64,000 nucleotides of DNA from Bradyrhizobium sp. JYMT SZCCT0180 (GTDB taxonomy: Bacteria; Pseudomonadota; Alphaproteobacteria; Rhizobiales; Xanthobacteraceae). Under the pieces are notes generated by a model. It was not told the origin of the DNA and searched no databases. It was given only the letters and a program-made list of their open reading frames with translations. Location of the stretch: NCBI RefSeq assembly GCF_018130165.1, contig NZ_JAFCLZ010000011.1, forward strand, positions 1 to 64,000. Direction: 5' to 3'. The position numbers were made by a program, and so were the translations under genes. Below are positions 50,111-58,703 of the stretch, one piece after another (the first letter of the stretch is position 1; every line of letters begins with the position of its first letter).

Positions 50111-51187
50111 ATGATCGCCCGCGCGCTCCTCCTTGCCACTGCGTTCATCGCCGCCTCCGCGGCGACGGCGGCCGCGCAGACCCGCGGCGACATCATCGCC
50201 GCACCCGCGCTGCGCGCCAGCGTGACGGTCACGGGCGACCTGGTGCGGATCGGCGACCTCATCGACAACGCCGGCAGCGCTGCGCAGATCGCGATCTACC
50301 GCGCGCCGGATTTGGGCACCACCGGTTCGCTTCCTGTCGCGCAAGTGCTCAATACGCTGCGGTCGCATCACGTGATCGGCGTCGACACCCGGGACCTGAA
50401 GGAAATTTCGGTGACGCGGCTGGCCCGCACGCTCGAGGGCAAGGACATCGAGCAGCAGATCGCGCGCGCGCTGGAGCGCAAGAACGGCCTCGGCGAGGCA
50501 GCCAATCTCTCTTTGACCTTCGACCGCGATCCCGGCGATGTCAGGCTGGATGCTTCCAACAGCGGCGGCCTGCAGGCCGCCATCGTGCGCTTCGACCCGC
50601 GCAACGGCCGCTTCGACGTCACCTTCGAAATATCCAACGACAGCGGCACGGCGCCGATCAAGCTGCGCTTCACCGGCACGGCGATCGAGACCGTCGAGGC
50701 CGCGGTGCTGGCGCGCGCAATCGAGCGCAACGAAGTTTTGAAAGCCTCCGACGTCGTGGTCGAGCGCCGCCCCAAGGCCGAAGTCGGCGCCGATGCCGCG
50801 ACGCGCGACCGCGCGGTCGGAATGCAGGCGCGCCGCCAGCTGCGCGCCGGCCAGGCCGTCCGGGTTGCCGATCTCGCCAAGCCGGACCTCGTGCAGCGCG
50901 ACCAGAACGTCACGCTGATCTACGATTCCCCCGGCCTTTACCTCACCGTGCGCGGCAAGGCGCTCGAGAACGGCACCGAAGGCGACGTCGTTAACGTCAT
51001 GAACTTGCAATCCAAGCGCACGGTGTCCGGCACCGTGACCGGCCGCGGCCAGGTCTCGATCACGGTCGCCGCGTCCCGTCCCGCGCCTGCCGCCGCCGAT
51101 ACCACCTCTTCGCTCGGCAGCACCGGACAAGCCGCTCCCGTCGCCGTCGCCAAACTCAGTTCGTCAGTCGCTCCAAAAGCCGAGTAA
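50111..51187 (+). CDS. flgA: flagella basal-body P-ring formation protein FlgA
   Basis: The 358-residue product has a signal peptide (ARALLLATAFIAASAATAAA). A SAF-type domain follows, with VLKASDVVVERRPKAEVGAD and ARRQLRAGQAVRVADLAKPD. The C-terminal part includes VTLIYDSPGLYLTVRGKALE. FlgA is a periplasmic chaperone for the P-ring. This one is longer than many by an extra C-terminal stretch rich in Ala and Ser. It lies between flgG (9 bp) and flgH (5 bp). Confidence 0.95.
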   Translation: MIARALLLATAFIAASAATAAAQTRGDIIAAPALRASVTVTGDLVRIGDLIDNAGSAAQIAIYRAPDLGTTGSLPVAQVLNTLRSHHVIGVDTRDLKEISVTRLARTLEGKDIEQQIARALERKNGLGEAANLSLTFDRDPGDVRLDASNSGGLQAAIVRFDPRNGRFDVTFEISNDSGTAPIKLRFTGTAIETVEAAVLARAIERNEVLKASDVVVERRPKAEVGADAATRDRAVGMQARRQLRAGQAVRVADLAKPDLVQRDQNVTLIYDSPGLYLTVRGKALENGTEGDVVNVMNLQSKRTVSGTVTGRGQVSITVAASRPAPAAADTTSSLGSTGQAAPVAVAKLSSSVAPKAE

Positions 51188-51192
51188 TGTAA

Positions 51193-51945
51193 ATGTCAGT
51201 CACCCGTATCAACCGCTTCATTCTCACCGGCGCCCTACTGGCCGTGGCAGCGTTCGCAAGCGGTTGTTCCTCGATCGACCGTCTCTCCCAGATCGGTGAA
51301 AAGCCGAAGCTGACCGAGATCGAGAATCCGACGACGCAGCCCGGCTACAAGCCGGTGCAGATGCCGATGCCCAAGCCCGAGCAGGCCTCCTACAACGCCA
51401 ACTCGCTGTGGCGGAACGGCTCCCGCGCCTTCTTCCGCGACCAGCGCGCCGCGCGCGTCGGCGACATCATGACGGTGACCGTCAACATCACCGACAAGGC
51501 CAACATCGCCAACCAGACCCAGCGCAGCCGCTCCAGCAAGGAAGACTCCGGCGTTACCGACTTCCTCGGATCGCAGACGATCACCCAAGCCAACAAGATC
51601 CTGCCGGGCAAGATCCTGACCGCGGACTCGACCGCCTCCACCGACGGCAGAGGTTCGGTCAACCGCCAGGAAGCGTTGCAGACCAACGTCGCCGCCGTGG
51701 TGACGCAGGTGCTGCCGAACGGCAACCTCGTGGTCGAGGGCAAGCAGGAGATCCGCGTCAACTTCGAAATCCGCGAGTTGATCGTCGCCGGCATCGTGCG
51801 GCCGGAAGACATCCAGAGCGACAACACCATCGATTCCTCGAAGATCGCGCAGGCCCGCATCGCCTATGGCGGCCGCGGCCAGATCACCGACGTGCAGCAA
51901 CCCCGCTATGGCCAGCAGGTAATGGACGTGCTGCTGCCGTTCTAA
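51193..51945 (+). CDS. flgH: flagellar L-ring lipoprotein FlgH
   Basis: The 250-residue product has a lipobox FASGC (Cys25) after a hydrophobic signal. The L-ring body runs from ANSLWRNGSRAFFRDQRAAR through VGDIMTVTVNITDKANIAN and ends GGRGQITDVQQPRYGQQVMD. FlgH forms the outer-membrane L-ring. It is the last gene of the unit and is followed by a hairpin terminator. Confidence 0.97.
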   Translation: MSVTRINRFILTGALLAVAAFASGCSSIDRLSQIGEKPKLTEIENPTTQPGYKPVQMPMPKPEQASYNANSLWRNGSRAFFRDQRAARVGDIMTVTVNITDKANIANQTQRSRSSKEDSGVTDFLGSQTITQANKILPGKILTADSTASTDGRGSVNRQEALQTNVAAVVTQVLPNGNLVVEGKQEIRVNFEIRELIVAGIVRPEDIQSDNTIDSSKIAQARIAYGGRGQITDVQQPRYGQQVMDVLLPF

Positions 51946-52004
51946 TTCGTAATCCCGAGCTCCCACACCTCGTTGCGAACCTAGGCGCGACGATGTGTTC
52001 TAAC

Positions 52005-52037
52005 GCGGCCCTTGTCAGCTCCCCTGACGAGGGCCGC
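52005..52037 (+). terminator. hairpin terminator after flgH
   Basis: GCGGCCCTTGTCAG and CTGACGAGGGCCGC form a 14-bp stem with one G-T pair around a 5-nt loop (CTCCC). It is followed by GGTCGTTTTGG. Confidence 0.75.
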
Positions 52038-52040
52038 GGT

Positions 52041-52176
52041 CGTTTTGGCGACATGGCGGGCCGCATGGTTCGAGACGCGCGGCGTTGCCGCGCTCCTCAC
52101 CATGAGGGTCTAAGACCTTGCTCTAAGGAAGACCTCATCCTGAGGAGCATCGCGCAGCGATGCGTCTCGAAGGATA
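52041..52176. repeat. dispersed palindromic repeat (type E)
   Basis: It contains ATGGTTCGAGACGCGCGGCG, CCTCACCATGAGGG and CCTCATCCTGAGGAGC hairpins, and GCGTCTCGAAGGAT. It is related to 66-152 and lies after the flgH terminator, before the convergent GGDEF gene. Confidence 0.7.
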
Positions 52177-52198
52177 GAGCCACCGAACTGGAAGCGTA

Positions 52199-53254
52199 TC
52201 AGGCCGACTTGCGCACACGTCGCTTGCGGACCGGCTGCGGCGTCTCGCTCTCGCGCAGGTCCTGCGCGTCGGCGAATGCGGCCAGCACTCTATCGGCCGA
52301 CACCACGCGGTTGCGGCCGGAATATTTTGCGGCGTAGAGCGCCTGGTCGGCCTGCCCCAGCAGCCAATCCGCCCGCGTATCCTCGCTCGGCACCAGCGTC
52401 GCGATGCCGATGCTCAGCGTCACGAACGGCGGCACGCCGGGCGCGCCGTGCGGCAGCCGGACCCGCGCCAGCGCGTCGCGCAGACGCTCGGCGAGTTTTC
52501 GCGCGCCGGCGGAATCGGTTTCGGGCATGATGATGGCGAACTCCTCTCCGCCATAGCGCGCCGAAAGATCGGCCGGACGAAACGCGTTCTTGCCGATCGC
52601 GTCCGCCACCGCGCGCAGACACTCGTCGCCTTTTTGATGGCCGTGCATATCATTGTAGAGCTTGAAATGGTCGACGTCGCAGAGCAGCAGCGACAGCGGC
52701 TTCTTGGTTCGTTGCGCGCGCGCCCATTCCATCGCCAGCGTCTGGTCGAACGAACGGCGGTTGGCAAGACCGGTCAGGCCGTCGCTCGCCGCCAGCGTCT
52801 GCAACGCCAGCTCCGCACGCTTCTGATCGGTCATGTCGCGCAGGGTCTCGACGACGGCGATCAACTTGCCGTCCTCGTCGTGGATCGGGCCGGCGTCGAT
52901 GGCGAGATACAATTGATTGCCGAGCTTCGGCATCACGCACCAGTTTTCGGCGGAGAAGCCGACGCCGTCATCGGGGATCGTGTGTTCGGGATAGAGCTGG
53001 CTCAATTTGTCGGGCCGTCCGAGCGCGACCAGATCGGCCAGGCAATAACGCTGCTGCTGATAGAACGCGCGCCAATGGCCTGATGTGCCGATGACGTCGG
53101 CCGCGACGACGCCGGTCAAACGCTCACAGGCCCGGTTCCAGATCACGACGCGCCGTTTTGGATTGAGCACGAAGGTCGGGACCACCAAATGCTGCATCAG
53201 CCGCACGGCATAGCCCTGTGCGACGTCTGCACTTGCTTTGGCTCCGGTCTTCAA
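52199..53254 (-). CDS. PAS-GGDEF diguanylate cyclase
   Basis: This 351-residue protein has a PAS domain (about 20-145, VVPTFVLNPKRRVVIWNRAC) and a GGDEF domain. The active site is YGGEEF (GGEEF at 235-239). An I-site RPAD (226-229) lies five residues before it, so c-di-GMP inhibition is expected. It probably makes c-di-GMP in response to a PAS signal. It lies next to the flagellar genes; a CtrA-like near-site is at 53336-53350, 82-96 nt upstream. Confidence 0.93.
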   Translation of the reverse strand: MKTGAKASADVAQGYAVRLMQHLVVPTFVLNPKRRVVIWNRACERLTGVVAADVIGTSGHWRAFYQQQRYCLADLVALGRPDKLSQLYPEHTIPDDGVGFSAENWCVMPKLGNQLYLAIDAGPIHDEDGKLIAVVETLRDMTDQKRAELALQTLAASDGLTGLANRRSFDQTLAMEWARAQRTKKPLSLLLCDVDHFKLYNDMHGHQKGDECLRAVADAIGKNAFRPADLSARYGGEEFAIIMPETDSAGARKLAERLRDALARVRLPHGAPGVPPFVTLSIGIATLVPSEDTRADWLLGQADQALYAAKYSGRNRVVSADRVLAAFADAQDLRESETPQPVRKRRVRKSA

Positions 53255-53335
53255 GTCCTCAACCCTCGGATCGACAACGCTGGAGGCTATGGGTATTAGG
53301 CCAGCGATGAATGGAAGCCCGGTTAGGAATCCCAG

Positions 53336-53350
53336 TTAGTGCCGGGTTAA
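53336..53350 (-). promoter_or_regulatory. imperfect CtrA-like site
   Basis: TTAG-N7-TTAA (plus strand), one mismatch from TTAA-N7-TTAA. It is 82-96 nt before the GGDEF gene and on the other side before the gene at 53498. Chance occurrence is quite possible. Confidence 0.35.
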
Positions 53351-53497
53351 AAGGGCCATGATTTCCCGGTGCAGTGCGGCAGATTGCCGTGTTTTTCCGG
53401 CAAAAAGTTCCATCGAAACGACAAAGAGTCCCACCAGAGTGCGATTCGAACTGATATTCCTTCTGTGCCTGACCGGGCCAACTTTCCTGAACCGGAC

Positions 53498-54184
53498 ATG
53501 ACGATGCGCTTCTGCTGGCCGTTCCTTGTTGGCGTTCTCTGTGCGGCAACGCCGTCGCTCACCGCGGGCGCGGTGGAACGCGTGGAGCCCGACATCGACA
53601 TGTACGCGCACATCTCGGGCAAGTGCACGAAGCTAAAAATCGCCGGCAGCGATTTCGGCTGCAAGGCCGTGGCCTATTTCCATGGCCAGCAAGGCCGCGC
53701 GCATTTCACGATCGTGCTCGACGATCCCCGCGACGACAGCCACATCGTTTCATTTTCAGGTGAAACCGGCCGCCGCGAGCAGGACAACGTCTATGAACTG
53801 CAGGTCGACCGGATGCTGCTGAATTCCAAGGACAGGCCGAAGGTCGACGGCCTGCCGGTGCCGCTGGTTGAATCATCGACCGGCACATGCCGTCAGGTGG
53901 GGATCATCGCGACGAGGCAGGTCTCCAGCATCTCCTGTGCGGCGACCGCCAGGGACGGCCGGAAGTACGAGCTGCAATTCGAGTCCGACGGCGAGCCGGT
54001 GACGCTGCGCCGGATCAGGCAATCCTCCCTCACCGAGGAGAAGGCGAACGCCAAGAAAGCCGAGCAACTGGAATGCCGGCGCAAGGCCCATCTCGCCAAG
54101 GTGCTGCCGCGCGACTGGACCGCTTTTGTCATCCGGTGCCTGGCCGATGACGACCAGAAGCCGGCAACGGCGGAGCAGCAGTAA
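53498..54184 (+). CDS. secreted hypothetical protein
   Basis: The 228-residue product has a signal peptide (MRFCWPFLVGVLCAATPSLT...AGA). Its mature part contains five cysteines, likely forming disulphides, and a beta-rich body (QQGRAHFTIVLDDPRDDSHI, REQDNVYELQVDRMLLNSKD). The tail is rich in Glu and Lys. No family is recognised. A full CtrA-type site lies beyond its 3' end. Confidence 0.75.
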   Translation: MTMRFCWPFLVGVLCAATPSLTAGAVERVEPDIDMYAHISGKCTKLKIAGSDFGCKAVAYFHGQQGRAHFTIVLDDPRDDSHIVSFSGETGRREQDNVYELQVDRMLLNSKDRPKVDGLPVPLVESSTGTCRQVGIIATRQVSSISCAATARDGRKYELQFESDGEPVTLRRIRQSSLTEEKANAKKAEQLECRRKAHLAKVLPRDWTAFVIRCLADDDQKPATAEQQ

Positions 54185-54225
54185 GACTGGCGGTGGCGCT
54201 GATCCGGTGGATCGTTACTTCGCCG

Positions 54226-54240
54226 TTAACCCTTCGTTAA
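54226..54240 (+). promoter_or_regulatory. CtrA-type binding site
   Basis: TTAACCCTTCGTTAACCA reads TTAA-N7-TTAACCA on the plus strand, the same form as the flgB site. It is 104-118 nt before the ATG at 54344. Confidence 0.65.
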
Positions 54241-54343
54241 CCAAGCCGTCTCATCCTCGAAAGTCCAGGAGAGGATCCAAGGGATTGACCAGGTCGGTCA
54301 CCTGGCCGGCGCGCGCAGGCGCTCCCTCTCCTGCCCACTCGTA

Positions 54344-54667
54344 TTGATCACGGCTGCAAACATGATCGCTGAAAGCAATAGCAACATCGCCTGGCACCGG
54401 GTTCAGCTCAAGAAGAACCGCGAGGCCGTCAAGGCACTGGAAATCGCTCGCTTCCGGGTTGGCGAAATGACCGGAGCGGCCGGCCATGCGCAACAAAAAG
54501 CCCTGGCCCAGCTCAAACGCAAGATCGCTGAATCCCAGCGATGCATCGCCGCGCACGAAAGACAAACCAAGCGGCCGCTGGCGACTGATCTGCGAAGCCT
54601 CGCGCAGGTGAGCTGGGGCAGCTGGGACGCCTACAGCGTATCGCGGCAGGCCTCGTCGCGCGCGTAG
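54344..54667 (+). CDS. small hypothetical protein with CtrA-type promoter site
   Basis: The 107-residue product is a helical, basic protein. It has repeated coiled-coil-like segments (SNIAWHRVQLKKNREAVKAL, QQKALAQLKRKIAESQRCIA). An in-frame ATG at 54362 is an alternative start. No family is recognised. The CtrA-type site upstream and adjacency to the flagellar region suggest a cell-cycle or motility link, by inference. Confidence 0.65.
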   Translation: MITAANMIAESNSNIAWHRVQLKKNREAVKALEIARFRVGEMTGAAGHAQQKALAQLKRKIAESQRCIAAHERQTKRPLATDLRSLAQVSWGSWDAYSVSRQASSRA

Positions 54668-54800
54668 GCAGCGCGAGCTTACCAGTCCGCTGGACCTGTC
54701 ACGCCGAAGCTCGAAGAGCGAAGGCGGAAGGCGGATTGCTTCGCTGCGCGCGCAATGACATAAACTTCGGCACGCTATTGTCTCCCCAAGGAGAGCCGCC

Positions 54801-55556
54801 ATGTGCCGCATCTGCGATGCCAGCCACGCCGTTGAAGTTCGGGAAACCTCACGCCGCCGCTTCCTTCAAGTCACGGGCGGGATCGCCGCAAGTCTTGCGC
54901 TGGCACCGCATGCCTTTGCCAGGGATGCAAAAGCCAAGGATGCAAAACCGCCGCCGAAGCCGCAAAACCAGATGTCGCCGGCCGCGGCCCTCGATCGGTT
55001 GATGAAAGGCAATGCGCGTTATGTCGAAGGCGTCTCGCGCCGGCATGACTTCAAGAGCGAGCGGGAAGCCTTGGTCGGCGGCCAAAATCCGTTTGCCAGC
55101 ATCCTGAGCTGCGCGGATTCCCGCATCGCGCCGGAATATGCCTTCGACAGCAGCCGGGGCGATCTGTTCGTCTGCCGCGTTGCCGGCAATTTTGCCAATG
55201 ACGACACGGTCGCGAGCCTGGAATATGGCGTGGCCGTGCTCAACTCGCCGCTGATCCTGGTGCTCGGCCACGACAGCTGCGGCGCCGTCGATGCCACGAT
55301 CAAGTCGCTCAAGGACAACACCACCCTGCCCGGCCACTTGCCGTCGCTGGTCAACGCGCTTGCGCCTGCCGTCAAGGCCAGCGCGGACAAGCCCGGCGAC
55401 AAGCTCGCGAACGCCATCCGCCAGAATGTCATCGACGTTGTCGCCCGGCTCAAATCGGCGACGCCAATCCTCAGCGCTGCCGCAGCCGAGGGCAAGATCA
55501 GGGTTGTCGGTGGTATTTATCGGCTGGACAGCGGCAAGGTCGAATTGGTCGGCTGA
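54801..55556 (+). CDS. Tat-exported beta-carbonic anhydrase
   Basis: This 251-residue protein has a twin-arginine signal (TSRRRFLQVTGGIAASLALA) preceded by a short N-terminus with a cysteine pair (MCRICD). The beta-carbonic-anhydrase zinc site fits SCADSR and GHDSCGAV, and the ARSP-like and NARYVEG landmarks follow. The mature enzyme would work in the periplasm. An AAGGAG ribosome binding site precedes the ATG. Zinc hydration of CO2 is the expected activity. Confidence 0.9.
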   Translation: MCRICDASHAVEVRETSRRRFLQVTGGIAASLALAPHAFARDAKAKDAKPPPKPQNQMSPAAALDRLMKGNARYVEGVSRRHDFKSEREALVGGQNPFASILSCADSRIAPEYAFDSSRGDLFVCRVAGNFANDDTVASLEYGVAVLNSPLILVLGHDSCGAVDATIKSLKDNTTLPGHLPSLVNALAPAVKASADKPGDKLANAIRQNVIDVVARLKSATPILSAAAAEGKIRVVGGIYRLDSGKVELVG

Positions 55557-55589
55557 ACGTCAGGGCCGACAGATGATGCAGCCTCACAG

Positions 55590-55647
55590 GGTGGGTTAGC
55601 GGCCTGTCCGCCGTAGCTCAACGAGCGAAAGGCGGAAGCGACCCACC
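55590..55647. repeat. short hairpin repeat
   Basis: GGTGGGT and ACCCACC arms enclose a Gly/Cys-coding-like GTCCGCC...GGCGGAAGC inner stem. Similar motifs occur near 54700-54760. Non-coding. Confidence 0.5.
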
Positions 55648-55716
55648 ATCTTCGTCTTCAAGCCTGCCGCACCACAACGTCGTAGTCCAATCGATCCAGG
55701 CTCTACTCTTAATCGT

Positions 55717-55887
55717 CTAATCGTCCCACGTGCGCTCTCCGCACGGGCACTCGAACATGTGGACGATGCAGCCGGTGTGCGGGCTCACCATGGTTCGAAC
55801 CAGCTTCAACCTGTCACCACAAGACGGGCAGTTTTTGTCCGTCTCACTCTCCAAAACGGCCACCATCTCAGCCCGAAATAATTCCAT
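55717..55887 (-). CDS. small zinc-ribbon protein
   Basis: The 56-residue product, MELFRAEMVAVLESETDKNC and onward, has a CPSCG / CPCGE zinc-ribbon pair (CPSC near residue 20, CPC near residue 49). A GGAG ribosome binding site stands 6 nt before this ATG. A longer frame to 55995 has no such signal. It may bind DNA or RNA; function is unknown. Confidence 0.65.
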   Translation of the reverse strand: MELFRAEMVAVLESETDKNCPSCGDRLKLVRTMVSPHTGCIVHMFECPCGERTWDD

Positions 55888-56507
55888 GGCCCGCTCCGTT
55901 ACGACAAGGTTCCCGAAATACACGTTTGGTCCGGGAAATACTAAGGAGATTTTGACGGCCCGATGACATTCCGCCGGGGCGTTGCCCTTCTGCATCGCCT
56001 ACGTGGCGTTTCAGCCGAGCGGCAAATTGCAGCGAGTTGACCGCCGGTTGCCGAAAGCTGTGTCGTCGTATGGCTGGCTTTACTTGGCTTCCCGCGCCTG
56101 GCCGCGTGCTCGTGAGTAACGATCAATGTTGCGCTGCGATACCCAGCTTACTTGCGTTTGCGGAGTCGGTATTGTTCCGGAGATTGTTTACAGGATTGAT
56201 CCGATCTAGTGGGATCCCTGCGATTTGACGCTTCGCTTTATTCGAGCCGATTTTTTTCGACTTATCGAATAGCCATAACGATCGAGCAGAAAACCGGGCA
56301 GAATTTTTGTCGGCACCGGTTTCAGGATGAGTAAACCTGGAGTCGCTCGGTGCCCGGAGCTGGCTGACCGGGCACTGGCAGAGCCTGCTGTTCGATGGCG
56401 CCCAACGACCAACTTGCCTGCACAGGGACGTTGTATCTCCCGTCTTCGGTTGAAGCCCGCAAGAAATCAACTTCCGAGTGCGCACTGCGACCGCTTCGCA
56501 GTGCCTT
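55888..56507. other. 620-bp spacer without a supported gene
   Basis: Short frames occur on both strands, but none has a ribosome binding site with a convincing product. Part of it (about 56130-56330) is AT-richer than the surroundings, with runs such as GATTTTTTTCGAC. It may be an old remnant. Confidence 0.5.
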
Positions 56508-57542
56508 TCAGCCTACGGATGCGCCCGCCTTTGCCCGGCTGATTCCGAGGGCCAGAATGCGATTCAGCAGGTCGGGGTAGTCAAGCCCGTCATGCCGGGC
56601 AGCTGTAGCGAACTCCTGGCTCTTCGCTATTTCGGGATTGGGATTCGCTTCGATGAAATACGGAGTGCCGTCGGCAGCGAGCCGAAAGTCGATGCGCGCG
56701 TATCCGTCGAGCTTCAGTGTACGGTAGATGCGTTTCGCAGTTCGCTGGATGCGGGCGGATACTTCCGGTGCAAGGTCCTTGGCCGGCCCGTCTACAATTC
56801 CGACGCGTTCCTGGTAACTGGGATCGTGTTTGACCTTTTCGGTGGCAATCTGCCGTGCCCCCTGGCCACCCATGCTGCCGAACTTCAATTCCCAGACCGG
56901 CAGAACTCGCAGCCGGTTGTTGCCGAGCACGGCGACATAGAGCTCACGTCCCTCGATGTACTGCTCGGCGATGGCGGCAGTTCCGAGCCGCTCGTGGACG
57001 AAAGCGACTCTCTCTGCGAGCTTCTCGTCCGTATCGACGATGGATGCCTGCGAAATGCCGAACGAACCATCCTCGTTCAGGCTCTTGACGATCAGCGGCA
57101 GCGCAAGACGCGTTGGCCGTTTGACTTTGCGGCGCATCGGAAACACGGCGAAGGCCGGCACCGCGATCCGGCGATGGTGCACCAGTGTCTTGGACAGGTC
57201 CTTGCCGCGCGCCAGGATCAGGCCGCGCGGGTTGCAGCCGGTATACGGCACTTTCATCAGTTCGAGAAAGCTCGCGATGTGCTGGTCATACCCTGACGTA
57301 TAGTGGAACTCCTCCAGCAATGTGTACACCACATGCGGCTTGAAGCTTTCGATCGCGTCCCGGACCGGCTTGATTTCCTCCTGCACGCCGAGCGGGCGCA
57401 CATCGTGGCCTGCCGCACGCAAGGTGCTCACGACGTCGAATTCGGTTTTCCATCGGTTGATTTCCTGCGCGGTGTATCCATCAGTCGAGTCCGGCGGCAA
57501 GAAGTCCGGATGCATCAGGACCAGGACGCGCAGGCGCCTCAT
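56508..57542 (-). CDS. ATP-grasp ligase, D-Ala-D-Ala-ligase-like
   Basis: This 344-residue protein has an ATP-grasp fold: VPYTGCNPRGLILARGKDLS (residues 98-117), KSLNEDGSFG (153-162), EQYIEGRELYVAV, and the metal-binding FIEANPNPE (297-305). It resembles D-alanine-D-alanine ligases but differs in the substrate region, so another amino acid or peptide substrate is likely. The start overlaps the stop of the metallopeptidase gene by 4 bp, so the two are translated together. Confidence 0.88.
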   Translation of the reverse strand: MRRLRVLVLMHPDFLPPDSTDGYTAQEINRWKTEFDVVSTLRAAGHDVRPLGVQEEIKPVRDAIESFKPHVVYTLLEEFHYTSGYDQHIASFLELMKVPYTGCNPRGLILARGKDLSKTLVHHRRIAVPAFAVFPMRRKVKRPTRLALPLIVKSLNEDGSFGISQASIVDTDEKLAERVAFVHERLGTAAIAEQYIEGRELYVAVLGNNRLRVLPVWELKFGSMGGQGARQIATEKVKHDPSYQERVGIVDGPAKDLAPEVSARIQRTAKRIYRTLKLDGYARIDFRLAADGTPYFIEANPNPEIAKSQEFATAARHDGLDYPDLLNRILALGISRAKAGASVG

Positions 57543-58573
57543 AGCGCAATCCATTTGCGGCGTGACGGGCCGAACAGCGCGTGCATGGTCTTGGCGGTCA
57601 ACAGAATGGTGAAGTTGATCACAAGCTTCCGCTCCGAGCCCGGCGCCCGGAGATCGAGTTCGCGGCAGCGGGAGATCATGTCGTCGAGAACGGCATCGAG
57701 CGTAAGCTGGTTCTCGCCCGTCCATCGCGCGACCAGCTGCCTGACTTGCGCGCGGTGCCGCCTGATGAAGGACGCTGCCGGCTGCGCCCGTCGATGTCGT
57801 TGATCGGTGGAGAACAGACGGGACAGGTCGCGATCATACGTCTTCGGCGGCTCGAAAGCGTAGAACGCCTGCTTCTTCTGGTAATGCTCGCCAAGCGTTT
57901 GGCTGAGCCCGGACAGCGGATCGATACGCTCCCGTGATGCAATCGGCGGCCGCTCGCCTGCAATCTCGCCCATCAGCTCGTCGACATATTCGAGCTTCTT
58001 CAGCGCCGGCCAACCGGCATAGCGCGCCCGCCATTTCGACCGCGGTCGCAGCCACACCGCAAAGGTTTCGGCGAAATCCTCGTCCGGATGGCTCTGCGCG
58101 TACCAGCGCCGAAGATGCTGGACGTAACGCCGGCTGGCGGGATTGGGCCGGTAGTAGAGCGGATAGTGTTTCGAGGACGGGCCGAACAACTGTTGCCAGC
58201 GTCGGCGGCGTTGCAACTGGTAAGCGTGCTGCATGGCATGGCCTGCCTCGTGACGGAGGATGGCCATGCACTCCGACCAGGTACTTCCCTCGACCTCGAG
58301 CATCATTTTTTTCTCGAGTTTCATCAGCCGGGGATGGGCAAGATAGAACGGGATGGCAATGCCGGGCACATCTGCCGGACTGAACCATTCGCTCGATATC
58401 CATGTGTGCGGCCGCAGCCGGATGCCCCGCGCCTGCAGTTCTTCGTTCAGAGCGCCGACACAATCCTCGAGCCAGGTGCCCTTGACCTTGACCCTCAGGC
58501 TGCTGAGACGCTGCTTGAGCAACTGCTCATCCGGCAGATTCTCCCAAGTATACTTCCGAGGCGGCATAGGCAT
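57539..58573 (-). CDS. putative zinc metallopeptidase
   Basis: The 344-residue product (start MPMPPRKYT) has HEAGH (108-112) in ILRHEAGHAMQHAYQ and a later DEDFAETFAVWL (164-175), together matching the putative zinc-binding metallopeptidase family. No signal peptide or membrane segment is present, so it is probably cytoplasmic. The 4-bp overlap with the ATP-grasp gene indicates a joint role, possibly making and cutting a peptide bond on one substrate. Confidence 0.85.
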   Translation of the reverse strand: MPMPPRKYTWENLPDEQLLKQRLSSLRVKVKGTWLEDCVGALNEELQARGIRLRPHTWISSEWFSPADVPGIAIPFYLAHPRLMKLEKKMMLEVEGSTWSECMAILRHEAGHAMQHAYQLQRRRRWQQLFGPSSKHYPLYYRPNPASRRYVQHLRRWYAQSHPDEDFAETFAVWLRPRSKWRARYAGWPALKKLEYVDELMGEIAGERPPIASRERIDPLSGLSQTLGEHYQKKQAFYAFEPPKTYDRDLSRLFSTDQRHRRAQPAASFIRRHRAQVRQLVARWTGENQLTLDAVLDDMISRCRELDLRAPGSERKLVINFTILLTAKTMHALFGPSRRKWIAL

Positions 58574-58703
58574 CCAGAAATCATGAAAACCCGGTATCTG
58601 GATGGTGTCATAGGATGCTGTTGGCAACAACCGCCCAGTCCTCGCGGCGTGCCGTTCGCGGACGAGCCGCGCGGCAACGCGGTCTCCCCGACCACTAGCC
58701 CCC

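Noticed and set aside
56123..56485. Short minus-strand frame in the spacer upstream of the ATP-grasp gene end
   Set aside because: It has no ribosome binding site, mixed composition and no recognisable motif; chance frame.
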